A DNA stretch of 64,000 nt. Source: Chloroflexota bacterium (lineage in GTDB: Bacteria > Chloroflexota > Anaerolineae > UBA7937 > B3-Chlor). Positions 45,497-53,681 of this stretch are shown one piece after another. The notes below the pieces were generated by a model, which was not told where the DNA came from, ran no database searches, and saw only the letters and a list, made by a program, of their open reading frames with translations. Location: the NCBI GenBank assembly GCA_030603665.1, contig JAUVXJ010000007.1, positions 1 through 64,000 of the forward strand, given 5' to 3'. How positions within the stretch are numbered: the stretch's first letter is position 1; each line of letters begins with the position of its first letter. The translations under genes and the position numbers were made by a program.

Positions 45497-46615
45497 ATGA
45501 GCCATCTCCACGAGGGGTGGCAGGTAGTCCCCATAAGCGAAGCCCAGGCGGTCGAGGCCTGGCGCGCCAAGGCCGATCCCAAAGTGGTCATAGACTATGG
45601 ACTACACGTATCTGTCACAGACGTCAGAGAGGACATCCTGTCTGAAATGGAAGACGTAGTGAGGCATGGCGTCTCCAGTTTCGAGTGCTATCTGGCCTAC
45701 CCGGAAAGGCTCAGAGACGACGAGTTGCTCCAGGTGCTTATGAGAGCGAAAGACACAGGGGCACTGGTCAACGTCCACTGCGAGAACGGGTGGCTGGTGG
45801 ACTTCATGACCAGGAAGCTCCTTGCGGAGGGAAAGACAGGACCCAGATGGCATCCACGGAGCCGGCCCGCTGCCTTCGAGGAAGAGGCCACTCAGCGTGC
45901 CGTGATGCTGGCCTCCATCGCCAATGCATCGCTGTATGTAGTGCACCTCACCTGCGCGGGTGCCCTGGAAGCGACGAGAAGGGCACGCGATGCCGGCCAG
46001 CCCGTGCTGGTGGAGACCTGCCCCAAATCCTTGCTGCTAGACGTGGACAGGTATGAAGAGCCTGGCTTCAACGGAGCCAAGTATGTGATCTCGCCTCCGC
46101 TGCGCGAGGCGCCGAACTTGGATGCCCTCTGGAGAGGGATCGCCACCGGCGATGTGGACACCATCGGCACCGACCACTGTCCCTTTGACCTGGTGGGACA
46201 AAAGGACCTCGGCCGGGACGATTTCAGCAAGATCCCCAACGGAATGCCTGCCGTGGAAACGAGACTGCCTTTGCCATATCACGAGGGTGTGAACAGCGGC
46301 CGTATCACTCTCAACAGATTCGTGGAACTCGTGGCCACGAAGCCTGCGCAGCTGTTTGGTCTGTTCCCTCAGAAGGGCACGATAGCCGTAGGGTCTGATG
46401 CAGACCTGGTCGTCTGGGATCCCAACAAGGAGATGGCCCTGACTGTTGACAACCTGCACATGAACGTGGACTACAGCCCTTACGAGCACATCACCGTAAG
46501 AGGGTACCCGGAGTTGGTCCTCGCCAGGGGAAAGGTCATCGTCCAGGACAACCATTTCGTGGGGGAGCGGGGCTGGGGGCGTTTTCTGGAAAGGCGACCC
46601 TTCAGCCTTAGCTAG
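45497..46615 (+). pseudogene. N-terminally truncated dihydropyrimidinase/hydantoinase-like amidohydrolase
   Basis: Homology begins about at residue 110 of a normal hydantoinase (VPISEAQAVEAWRAKADPKV, VIDYGLHVSVTD). It runs to the usual C-terminus, about 370 codons without a stop. The missing N-terminal part contains the first metal-binding HxH. The segment that normally carries the carboxylated lysine (SFKxxMAY) reads SFECYLAY, so that lysine is replaced. The later ligands remain: VHCEN, VVHLT and IGTDHCPF. No N-terminal part is found in other frames upstream, where the sequence is antisense to the kinase start. It probably lost activity through a deletion at the kinase boundary; a divergent functional protein is the alternative. 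Confidence 0.65.
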
Positions 46616-46616
46616 G

Positions 46617-47564
46617 CTAGTCGTCCAGAGGCGGTAGCGGATGCAGGTCGCAGGTCCTTCCGGCCTTCATCACCTGGCCGGGCAGGACCTCACCGATTGC
46701 CTCTTCCCAAACTCGGGCCGTCGTGATCAGGGCAGGCAGATCAATACCCGTCTCGATCCCCATCTCGTGCAGCATGTGCACCATGTCCTCGGTGGGCACG
46801 TTGCCTGTCGCTCCCGGAGCGAAGGGACAGCCCCCGAGACCAGCGATGGAAGCATCGAAGATGGTGATGCCCTCTGCGAGAGCCACCACGAGGTTGGCCG
46901 AGCCAGCTCCTCTCGTGTTGTGGAAATGAGCTACCCACTGTAGACCAGGCATCTCATCCAGACAAGCGCCTACGACCTTGCTCACCTGAACCGGGTTGGC
47001 CATCCCGGTCGTGTCACACAATGCTATCTCCATGACCCCCAGTTCCTGCAGCCGATGGCATACTCTCAACACCTGGCTGACTGGAACATCGCCCTCGAAG
47101 GGACAGCCAAAGGAGGTCGCCAGACTTGCCCTTACCGACACGCCGGCTTCCCTGGCCAGATCGAAGATACGCACGAACCCCTCAAGAGACTCGTCGATGG
47201 ATCGACGCACGTTGCTGCGGTTGTGACTCTCGCTGGCAGACACGATAACGTCCAACATGTCGACCTGTGCATCCACTGCTCGCTCGGCACCCTTCATGTT
47301 GGGTACCATGGCCATGCACACGCAGACATTCCGATTGATGCCCGCCAGCACCTCTGCGGCGTCCCTCAATTGCGGCACGAATCTGGGGTGGACAAAAGAC
47401 GTCACTTCCATGCGTCGTATGCCTGCGGCGATTAGTGCATCGATCAACTCGACCTTCTTCTCGGTAGGCACGAACTCCTGGATGATCTGGAGCCCATCCC
47501 GGGGGCCCACCTCCACCATTTCCACGGTGGAGGGCAAGTTCGAAATCCAACTGTCCTTGGCCAT
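46617..47564 (-). CDS. HMG-CoA lyase-family carbon-carbon lyase
   Basis: About 315 aa from ATG 47564; GTG 47579 is an alternative. It is a DRE-TIM metallolyase with VEVGPRDGLQ (catalytic Arg-Asp), SFVHPRFVPQL, the metal ligands in HFHNTRG and the catalytic cysteine in GLGGCPFAPGATGN. Family enzymes cleave 3-hydroxy-3-methylglutaryl-CoA or related 3-hydroxyacyl-CoAs. It is the last gene of a seven-gene operon, after a SucCD-type ligase. A malyl-type CoA thioester (for example citramalyl-CoA or dimethylmalyl-CoA) cleaved to pyruvate plus an acyl-CoA is a consistent substrate. That specificity is inferred from the operon. Confidence 0.88.
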   Translation of the reverse strand: MAKDSWISNLPSTVEMVEVGPRDGLQIIQEFVPTEKKVELIDALIAAGIRRMEVTSFVHPRFVPQLRDAAEVLAGINRNVCVCMAMVPNMKGAERAVDAQVDMLDVIVSASESHNRSNVRRSIDESLEGFVRIFDLAREAGVSVRASLATSFGCPFEGDVPVSQVLRVCHRLQELGVMEIALCDTTGMANPVQVSKVVGACLDEMPGLQWVAHFHNTRGAGSANLVVALAEGITIFDASIAGLGGCPFAPGATGNVPTEDMVHMLHEMGIETGIDLPALITTARVWEEAIGEVLPGQVMKAGRTCDLHPLPPLDD

Positions 47565-47583
47565 TCCCAGCCCCGTCACCTCT

Positions 47584-48501
47584 CTACTTCCCGCCAGACC
47601 TGCGGTACTCGGCCAGAACCTTCACCGCCACATTGCCGATCTTGCCGAAGTGGTCCACCATGTGAGCTCCGGCGCCCCGCAGCGCCTCGACCTTGCCCTG
47701 TGCTGTACCTCTGCCTCGGGATACGATCGCGCCCGCGTGTCCGAAACGCACGTCTGATCGAGCGTACCGGCCGGACACGTAGCCAACAAAGGGCTTGGTG
47801 AATCCACCCTCCTTGATGAACTCAGCCGCATCCTCTTCCACGCTGGTGCCGATCTCACCGAAGAAGGCCACCATCTCTGTATCGTCGTCCTGCTGGAACT
47901 CAGTCAGGAGATCGATCAGGGTAGTGCCGACGAATGCATCTCCGCCCATTCCAATGGCAGTGCTCTGCCCCAGGCCCGCCCTGTTTAGATAGTAGGCCAG
48001 CGTCGTGGTGTTGCCACCACTTCTGGAGATCACTCCAACGGGACCGGGCTGGAAGAACTCCTTAGCCAGGTCTGAGCGACCGCCGATCATACCCACGAGA
48101 CACTTACCCGGGCTGACCAGGCCTATGGTGTTGGGTCCAATGACCCGTGTACTGCCCCGCCTGGCATAGGCGATCACCTCCAGCATGTCCTGCTGGGGCA
48201 CCCTCTCGGGATGGAGGGTAATGACCCCCATGCCTGCGTCTATGGCTTCGAAAGCCGCGGTCTTCGCGGCTCGAGCGGGCACAAAGATCGAGCTGACCGT
48301 GATCCCAGGGTGACGCTCCTTGGCCTCCTCCAGGCTGTTGTATACGGGCACGTCTTCAACGATGCTGCCTCCCCTCCCCGGGGTTACACCCGCCACCACC
48401 TTCGTGCCGTATTCCTTCATCAAGCGCACGCGGATTTGCGCTTCTCGGCCTGTGATGCCCTGCACCAGGACCTCGGTGTTCTCATCAATCAGAATCGCCA
48501 T
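47584..48501 (-). CDS. sucD: succinate-CoA ligase alpha-subunit family protein (CoA-binding)
   Basis: 305 aa. ATG 48501 has GGGAGG 5 nt upstream and overlaps the preceding stop by one base. The CoA-binding Rossmann start is [20 protein letters not shown], followed by [11 protein letters not shown] and [14 protein letters not shown]. The phosphohistidine is in [10 protein letters not shown] near residue 245. It works as a pair with the ATP-grasp subunit at 48821. In this operon the acid activated is probably a hydroxydicarboxylate such as citramalate or dimethylmalate rather than succinate itself. Unusually, the gene for a small Cys-rich protein separates the two subunits. Confidence 0.88.
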   Translation of the reverse strand: MAILIDENTEVLVQGITGREAQIRVRLMKEYGTKVVAGVTPGRGGSIVEDVPVYNSLEEAKERHPGITVSSIFVPARAAKTAAFEAIDAGMGVITLHPERVPQQDMLEVIAYARRGSTRVIGPNTIGLVSPGKCLVGMIGGRSDLAKEFFQPGPVGVISRSGGNTTTLAYYLNRAGLGQSTAIGMGGDAFVGTTLIDLLTEFQQDDDTEMVAFFGEIGTSVEEDAAEFIKEGGFTKPFVGYVSGRYARSDVRFGHAGAIVSRGRGTAQGKVEALRGAGAHMVDHFGKIGNVAVKVLAEYRRSGGK

Positions 48502-48824
48502 CACGCCTCCCTCAGGTAGGTAGGTGTTGCTGTCAGGTCCTCAAGGTACTCATCCAGTTTGGGGAGGGGCAACGTAATGACGATGGCCTTCTTGCCATAC
48601 AGCTCACAGTCCAACTCGCAAGCCAGATCCTCAGTGCAGGCCCCACGCTTCACCTCTTCAAGAGTAGGTTTGAGGGCGGGCACGCCATCCTTCAACTCCA
48701 GAATCTGCCCCATCCCTGTGCTGTTGCATATCTTCACGCAGGCCTTGGTCTCACAAGCCCTGCACTTGTCTAGATCTATCCTGATGGTCCCACCGGAGCG
48801 GACCTCGAATTCCAGCACACTCAT
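48501..48824 (-). CDS. small Cys-rich ferredoxin-like protein between the two CoA-ligase subunits
   Basis: 107 aa. One ferredoxin-like motif is visible ([14 protein letters not shown]-x2-C-x4-C-x3-C), and a second Cys group follows ([11 protein letters not shown]). The spacing is not that of a standard 2[4Fe-4S] ferredoxin. The rest is a small alpha/beta domain ([20 protein letters not shown] at the start, [20 protein letters not shown] at the end). It overlaps sucC by 4 bp and meets sucD at the stop/start, so it is translated in step with both subunits. A third ligase subunit or an iron-sulfur redox sensor is suggested; no function is established. Confidence 0.7.
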   Translation of the reverse strand: MSVLEFEVRSGGTIRIDLDKCRACETKACVKICNSTGMGQILELKDGVPALKPTLEEVKRGACTEDLACELDCELYGKKAIVITLPLPKLDEYLEDLTATPTYLREA

Positions 48825-50095
48825 TCAAAGCCTCCCGTCTCACTCTTCCACTCCTTATAGAGGGCGTCGAAGATCTCGGCGGCTTCAATCTCAGCCGTAT
48901 CCCTGCCCAGAACCCTGGTCCAGCGCCCGTCGCTGATTCCGTGTTGCTTGAAGAGATCTATCGCCACGTCATCCCAGGCACCCCGGAAGACAAGCACGCA
49001 CGGTATGTTCGGCTGCCCCCCAGAGGCCGGATACAGTTCCTTGAAGGCCTTGATGATGCCCCTGGCGGTGTTGTCCAGCTGTTGGCTCGACACGCAAGAG
49101 ACAAACACATAACCCTCGATCTGCGGCTGTGACATGATCACCTTGGTGATGCGGTACAGCTTCGAGCCAACCGGGTTGCCGGAACTGTCGCAGAAATTGA
49201 TGGGATAGTATCCGAGGGGAATCAGCTCGTCCATGGTGGTCAGGCTCGTCCCCGCTCCCACGCAGTCAAATCCCACCGGCACCTTGCCCTCGCCCCTGGC
49301 ATAGGATGCGTCTGGATCAATCTGCACGAAGTGGACGGAGCCACGGTGGTCGTTCTTGTCTATGGTGCCGGCAGTAATCTCCAAGGCGGTCGCAGCTCTC
49401 TCTCCGGCCTCCTCCGCCACTTCGATGTCCAGAGCGGTCTGTCTCGCGAGCGCGTCGTCGTCAACGTCCACCCTTGCATCGACAGCCACCGCGCCATCCG
49501 CCGTCAGTGCCAAGGGGTTTATCTCCGCCAGTTTGCAGTCATACTCCCTGTACACACGGTACAGGTTCGTGTAGATGTTAGCGGTCGCGAACATCCGCCG
49601 ACTATCCAGCGGCCAACCTCTCCGGAGAAGGTTCAGAGCGTCGTAGTAAAAAAAGCCGCGTAGGATGTCGATGGGCATTGTGTAGACGGCCGATGCCTCC
49701 GCCTCAGCGGTCTCCTCGATGTTCACTCCACCTCTAAGGGAGAATATGGCCACCGGTTGCCGCGTCGAAGGGTCAGCCGTGACTGCTACATACAGCTCCG
49801 CTTCGACGTCCGCCTTCTTCTCGATCAGCAGCTCATTGACCAGCGCTCCGTTGATCCGCTTCGCCAACAACTCATCCACGGCGCGAGCCAGGGAGTCTCG
49901 ATCTTCTGCGAAGAGGATTGCGCCAGCCTTGCCTCTTCCACCCGCATGAACCTGAGCCTTGACCACGACCGGGAAGCCCAGTTCATCACCGATACCAATG
50001 GCCTCGTCCGCGTTCTGTACCACTCTGCCCGCGGGGACCGGAATCCCCATCCGTCGGAACAAGGCCTTGCCTTGATGTTCCAGTAGTCTGGCCAT
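48821..50095 (-). CDS. sucC: succinate-CoA ligase beta-subunit family protein (ATP-grasp)
   Basis: 424 aa. ATP-grasp features: LLEHQGKALFRRMGIPVPAG at the N-terminus, FPVVVKAQVHAGGRGKAGA (nucleotide-binding lysine and glycine loop) and LAEINPLAL (metal ligands). The C-terminal ligase domain continues to the usual end. It forms the acid-thiol ligase with the SucD-type protein. Located 16 bp after the PrpF-like gene in the operon order hydratase, isomerase, ligase, lyase. It is diverged from housekeeping SucC in several segments, in keeping with another acid substrate. Confidence 0.87.
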   Translation of the reverse strand: MARLLEHQGKALFRRMGIPVPAGRVVQNADEAIGIGDELGFPVVVKAQVHAGGRGKAGAILFAEDRDSLARAVDELLAKRINGALVNELLIEKKADVEAELYVAVTADPSTRQPVAIFSLRGGVNIEETAEAEASAVYTMPIDILRGFFYYDALNLLRRGWPLDSRRMFATANIYTNLYRVYREYDCKLAEINPLALTADGAVAVDARVDVDDDALARQTALDIEVAEEAGERAATALEITAGTIDKNDHRGSVHFVQIDPDASYARGEGKVPVGFDCVGAGTSLTTMDELIPLGYYPINFCDSSGNPVGSKLYRITKVIMSQPQIEGYVFVSCVSSQQLDNTARGIIKAFKELYPASGGQPNIPCVLVFRGAWDDVAIDLFKQHGISDGRWTRVLGRDTAEIEAAEIFDALYKEWKSETGGFE

Positions 50096-50111
50096 CCAGT
50101 AACCTCCTGGG

Positions 50112-51272
50112 TCACTCTACAAAGATGTGCTCCGGGACGAAGATGTGACCTTCCATGATTCGACGCGCCGTCCGCCCTACCGCTGCGCGTCGCAGGACCG
50201 GCTCGGAACTCCCAACGTCAACCTCTGCTTCCACATCAACAACGCCCGAGGGATGTCCGATGCGCACAACATGCGGCCCGGGCGACAAGTCCGCCACCTC
50301 TTGTACGATGGTCCCGGGAATCATGGCTGCGGCCCCAGTACACACAGTACCTGTAATGGGATATGCCTTGTGCATTCTCAGCATGAACAATAACCGCGAG
50401 ACGAAATCCACCTGACTCGAACTCACCGCTTCTCCACTGCCAAAGCTCACGTACCCTTGCGACGGCCCCACCAGAGCGATGAAGGGCACGTAAGGACTCG
50501 AACCAGCGGCGTCGCGCCAATCTTCGACCATCCCCACCAGTTTCGCGGCGTGCCCGCGCACTCTCTCCATGGTATCGAGGAGCTGGGTATCGGCGTCTAT
50601 GTCGGCCGGGGACTCAGTGCCCTGTAAGCCAAATCGTGACGCGTATAGAAAGACGACCGGGTTGCCAGCATCGACAATCGAGACCTCCACCTCTCCGACC
50701 CCCTCCACGTCCAGCGTGTCTCTCGCACTACCGGTGGGCAGGATCTGGCCCGTCACAGCGCCCGCCGTATCCGAGAAGTCCAATCCGATCTTGGCACCGG
50801 TACCCGGCACGCCATCTATGCGGTAATCTCCGGCCACCACAGCCTCGCCGTCGCTCACCGGGATCTGAGCTACGATGATGCTGTGGGTGTTGGTCTGGTG
50901 AATCCTCACGGTGGTGGTCGGCTCCACATCGTCCACTAGACCCTCGTCTATAGCGAAAGGCCCCACCCCCGCCGAGATGTTGCCGCAGTTGCCCACAAAG
51001 TCCACGTAGGGTGCGGTGATGCTGACCTGTCCGAAGGTGTAATCTACATCTGCGTCTTCGCGGGTCGGCGGGCCGATGATAGCCAGCTTGCTGGTCAACG
51101 CATCGGCACCCCCAATCCCGTCTATCTGCCTGATGTCTGGACTGCCATACATGGCGAGGATCACCCTGTCCATCAGAGCAGGGTCCTTGGGTAGTTCATC
51201 CCTCATCACATACAGGCCCCTGCTGGTCCCGCCTCGCATCAGCACACAACGTATGCTTCGCTGCTGTGGCAT
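50112..51272 (-). CDS. PrpF/methylitaconate isomerase-family protein
   Basis: 386 aa with two diaminopimelate-epimerase-like halves. Typical motifs: RCVLMRGGTSRGLYV near the start, QIDGIGGADALTSKLAII, and FVGNCGNISAGVGPFAIDEG with the catalytic cysteine region. Family members move a double bond in tricarboxylic or dicarboxylic acids: aconitate isomerase PrpF, 3-methylitaconate delta-isomerase Mii, 4-oxalomesaconate tautomerase. Placed directly after an aconitase-type hydratase, it should set up the substrate for hydration. Which acid is used cannot be decided from sequence alone. Confidence 0.87.
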   Translation of the reverse strand: MPQQRSIRCVLMRGGTSRGLYVMRDELPKDPALMDRVILAMYGSPDIRQIDGIGGADALTSKLAIIGPPTREDADVDYTFGQVSITAPYVDFVGNCGNISAGVGPFAIDEGLVDDVEPTTTVRIHQTNTHSIIVAQIPVSDGEAVVAGDYRIDGVPGTGAKIGLDFSDTAGAVTGQILPTGSARDTLDVEGVGEVEVSIVDAGNPVVFLYASRFGLQGTESPADIDADTQLLDTMERVRGHAAKLVGMVEDWRDAAGSSPYVPFIALVGPSQGYVSFGSGEAVSSSQVDFVSRLLFMLRMHKAYPITGTVCTGAAAMIPGTIVQEVADLSPGPHVVRIGHPSGVVDVEAEVDVGSSEPVLRRAAVGRTARRIMEGHIFVPEHIFVE

Positions 51273-51277
51273 CTTCG

Positions 51278-51799
51278 CTATCTCCTTACTTCAGCTCCCC
51301 TGGCCCCCGACAATTGCCTTCGCACGTACGCCGTCAAATCGCCAGCGGCGATTATCTCCTGCAGGAACGGGGGCAACGGTTTGAAATCAAACACCACGCC
51401 CTTGGAGATATTCTCGATCTTGCCTGCCACCGGGTCTATGCAGACCTCATCGCCGACCTCGATGCCCTCCACAGCGCTGGGGCAGTCCAGCGGCAACAAC
51501 CCCAGATTGATACAGTTTCTGAAGAAGATGCGCGCAAATGAACTGGCCACTATGCAGGAGACGCCCATCGCTTTCAGAGCTACGACAGCATGTTCCCGGG
51601 AACTGCCACACCCGAAGTTTTCTCCGGCCACGATCACGTCACCTTGGGCAAAGCCCTCTGCCAGTTCAGGGTACGCACCCTCGAAGCAGTGTCTCCCCAG
51701 CTCCTCGGGATCAGTCAGACTCAGATACCGGCCAGCTATGATCTGGTCGGTGTCCACGTTATCGCCGACTTGCCAAGCTTTTCCCCGCAGCGTGCTCAA
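51278..51799 (-). CDS. aconitase-family hydratase small subunit (LeuD/DmdB-like)
   Basis: 173 aa. The start is TTG 51799: a GGAGG lies 7 nt upstream and the TTG overlaps the large-subunit stop (TTGA), giving translational coupling. The swivelling-domain motifs are [13 protein letters not shown] and [13 protein letters not shown]. Length and sequence fit 3-isopropylmalate dehydratase, homoaconitase or 2,3-dimethylmaleate hydratase small subunits. In this operon a hydratase of an isomerised unsaturated dicarboxylate is more likely than leucine synthesis, since no leuA or leuB is present. Confidence 0.88.
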   Translation of the reverse strand: MSTLRGKAWQVGDNVDTDQIIAGRYLSLTDPEELGRHCFEGAYPELAEGFAQGDVIVAGENFGCGSSREHAVVALKAMGVSCIVASSFARIFFRNCINLGLLPLDCPSAVEGIEVGDEVCIDPVAGKIENISKGVVFDFKPLPPFLQEIIAAGDLTAYVRRQLSGARGAEVRR

Positions 51800-53067
51800 T
51801 CCACAACCTCCCCGGGGTGAGCTATGCGGCCGACCACTGCAGAAGCGGCAGCTACGGCAGGAGAAGCCAGGTAGACCTCGCTCTCTGGGTGCCCCATGCG
51901 TCCCACGAAATTGCGGTTGGTGGTGGATACTGCTCTCTCGCCCGTCGCCAGGAGCCCCATATGCCCGCCGAAGCAGGGCCCGCAAGTCGGAGTGCTAACC
52001 GCGCCCCCGACCCCCGCGAAGACTTCCAGCAATCCTTCCTTCATAGCTTGAAGATATATCTTCTGTGTGGCCGGGATGACGATCAGCCGGACCCCCCTCG
52101 CCACCTGCCTGCCCCGCAGTATTTCCGCCGCCACTCGCAGGTCCTCCAACCGCCCGTTGGTGCAGGAGCCAATAAACACGGCATCTATCGTCACCTCGCC
52201 TGCCTCCCGAGCCGGTCTGACGTTGTCAGGGGAAAAGGGGAAAGCCACCTGCGGTTGTAGCCCTTCGCACGCGAACTCCAACGTGGCTGCATACCGCGCG
52301 TCGTGATCGCTGCGAAGAGCCTCGTAGGGCCGGGAGGTCCTACCCAGCAGGTACTCCTCGGTCTTGGTACCAGGAGCGATGATTCCGTTCTTAGCCCCCG
52401 CTTCGACAGCCATATTGCACATCGTGAAGCGGTCACTCATGGCCAGGTCGTCTATTGTCGGACCACAGAACTCCATGGCTTCATAGAGGGCACCTGCGAC
52501 GCCAAGCCTGCCCAGCGTGTGCAGTATGAGGTCCTTGCCAGTTACCCATCTTCCTAACTTGCCGTGGTAGTTCAGTCGTAGCGACTCTGGGACCCTGAGC
52601 CAGGTCTCGCCCAGGGCCATGGCCGCCGCAATGTCGGTGCTGCCCATGCCCGTAGCGAAAGCGCCCAGAGCACCATAGGTGGTGGTGTGGGAGTCAGCAC
52701 CCAGGATCACGGTTCCCGGGAGAACCAACCCCTCCTCGGGTAACAAAGCATGGCAGACACCTGACTGACCGCAACCTGGTTCGAAGTAGTGTACCAGGCC
52801 CTGGGCTCGTGCGAAGTCCCTCACCATCTTGATCCGATCGGCGGCGGCGTTGTTGGACGCAGGCGCGAAGTGATCGCTGACTGCGACCACTTTCTCAGGG
52901 TCGAAGACCCCCGCTGCCCCCATGCGCTCGAACTCCAGAATGCCCAAGGGCAGCGTCACGTCGTGACCCATGACCAGATCGACCTTCACCCGGACGATGT
53001 CGCCGGGTGCGACAGCCTCCAGACCAGCAGCCCTCGCAAGTATCTTCTCGGTGATAGTCAAGCCCAT
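51796..53067 (-). CDS. aconitase-family hydratase large subunit (LeuC/DmdA-like)
   Basis: 423 aa, the length of the short archaeal/clostridial LeuC type. It opens with [20 protein letters not shown]. The [4Fe-4S] ligands are in [12 protein letters not shown] and [11 protein letters not shown], and [20 protein letters not shown] carries substrate-site histidine and aspartate. The enzyme adds or removes water on an unsaturated dicarboxylate and is oxygen-labile. It is the first gene of the operon, behind a consensus promoter and a structured leader of about 210 nt. Confidence 0.88.
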   Translation of the reverse strand: MGLTITEKILARAAGLEAVAPGDIVRVKVDLVMGHDVTLPLGILEFERMGAAGVFDPEKVVAVSDHFAPASNNAAADRIKMVRDFARAQGLVHYFEPGCGQSGVCHALLPEEGLVLPGTVILGADSHTTTYGALGAFATGMGSTDIAAAMALGETWLRVPESLRLNYHGKLGRWVTGKDLILHTLGRLGVAGALYEAMEFCGPTIDDLAMSDRFTMCNMAVEAGAKNGIIAPGTKTEEYLLGRTSRPYEALRSDHDARYAATLEFACEGLQPQVAFPFSPDNVRPAREAGEVTIDAVFIGSCTNGRLEDLRVAAEILRGRQVARGVRLIVIPATQKIYLQAMKEGLLEVFAGVGGAVSTPTCGPCFGGHMGLLATGERAVSTTNRNFVGRMGHPESEVYLASPAVAAASAVVGRIAHPGEVVD

Positions 53068-53186
53068 GGAGACTACTGTTCACTCCTGTTTGGATGGTCC
53101 GATCAAGACTCTTCTGGCCATGGCGATCCCACAGCCGAGCAACTGTGGCCAAGGAGCCACCTCAGGCGAGAGATCCTGGTCCGCTC

Positions 53187-53258
53187 AGTGCAGCCGGCTG
53201 GGCTTGCTCCGCCAGCCGGCCACCCCACACTGTTCCTCCGTACGGCCCCCACTGCACT
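53187..53258 (-). promoter_or_regulatory. structured 5' leader of the hydratase operon
   Basis: On the minus strand an outer 7-bp pairing (complement 53252-53258 with 53187-53193) encloses a 9-bp perfect hairpin (GCCGGCTGG at complement 53212-53220 with CCAGCCGGC at complement 53193-53201), the two sharing base 53193. A further small hairpin (CCACAG/CTGTGG) lies nearer the gene. I do not recognise a known riboswitch class. It could be a new cis-regulatory RNA or ordinary leader structure. Confidence 0.4.
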
Positions 53259-53285
53259 AATGACAGCGTCACGCCCCGATCTCCA

Positions 53286-53313
53286 ATTATACCTCTTTCT
53301 CCTCCGTTGTCAA
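53286..53313 (-). promoter_or_regulatory. consensus promoter TTGACA-16-TATAAT of the hydratase operon
   Basis: On the minus strand a perfect -35 (complement 53308-53313), a 16-nt spacer and a perfect -10 (complement 53286-53291). The RNA start near 53279 gives a leader of about 210 nt to the ATG at 53067. Confidence 0.85.
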
Positions 53314-53380
53314 GCGTCCGTTGTGCGATGCGGGACATGATTACAATTACCGCAAAGACGTTCGCCAGGAAACGACATTG

Positions 53381-53409
53381 TTCAGTCTATTGAGACAGCG
53401 TTGTACAAT
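53381..53409 (+). promoter_or_regulatory. upstream copy of the duplicated promoter (TTCAGT-17-TACAAT)
   Basis: TTCAGT (53381-53386), a 17-nt spacer and TACAAT (53404-53409). The 20 bases up to the -10 (53390-53409) match those of the downstream promoter (53432-53451) at 17 positions, exactly 42 bp apart. It is weaker than the downstream copy and may be a second promoter or one half of a repeated regulator site. Confidence 0.5.
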
Positions 53410-53422
53410 GGACACTGAGAAC

Positions 53423-53451
53423 TTGACATTGTTGAGACGTCGTTGTATAAT
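53423..53451 (+). promoter_or_regulatory. perfect consensus promoter TTGACA-17-TATAAT of the carbamoyltransferase operon
   Basis: TTGACA (53423-53428), 17 nt, TATAAT (53446-53451). The RNA start near 53458 gives a leader of about 220 nt. A fully consensus promoter usually needs a repressor to be useful. The IclR protein encoded as the second gene is the obvious candidate, acting on the repeated sequence that overlaps the spacer. Confidence 0.85.
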
Positions 53452-53618
53452 CTAGCAAGATTGGTGTACGCCAGTGTTTGTCCTTCTTCCCAAGAAGAGA
53501 CCTACAGAGACCAGTTTCTCGTGCGAGGAACGGCGCTTGGCAGCCGTTGTCCCACCTTGTGCCGTCGGCCCAACTCTCCTCTCACTGCCGAGCGCCGAAC
53601 GAGTAGCGTGGCCCCCAG

Positions 53619-53655
53619 GTTGGGCGCCGCCCCGAGGGGCCTCGCTGGCCCCAAC
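53619..53655 (+). promoter_or_regulatory. hairpin in the leader of the carbamoyltransferase operon
   Basis: GTTGGG (53619-53624) pairs with CCCAAC (53650-53655), enclosing a GC-rich inner hairpin (GCCC-CGAG-GGGC at 53629-53640). It lies just before the ribosome-binding site AGAGGG, so it could influence translation. No T-run follows. Confidence 0.4.
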
Positions 53656-53681
53656 TTCTGTAACGAGAGGGATGATATCTA

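Noticed and set aside
51278-53067. Leucine biosynthesis leuCD
   Set aside because: No leuA, leuB or ilv genes are near, and the pair is embedded in a catabolic isomerase-ligase-lyase operon.
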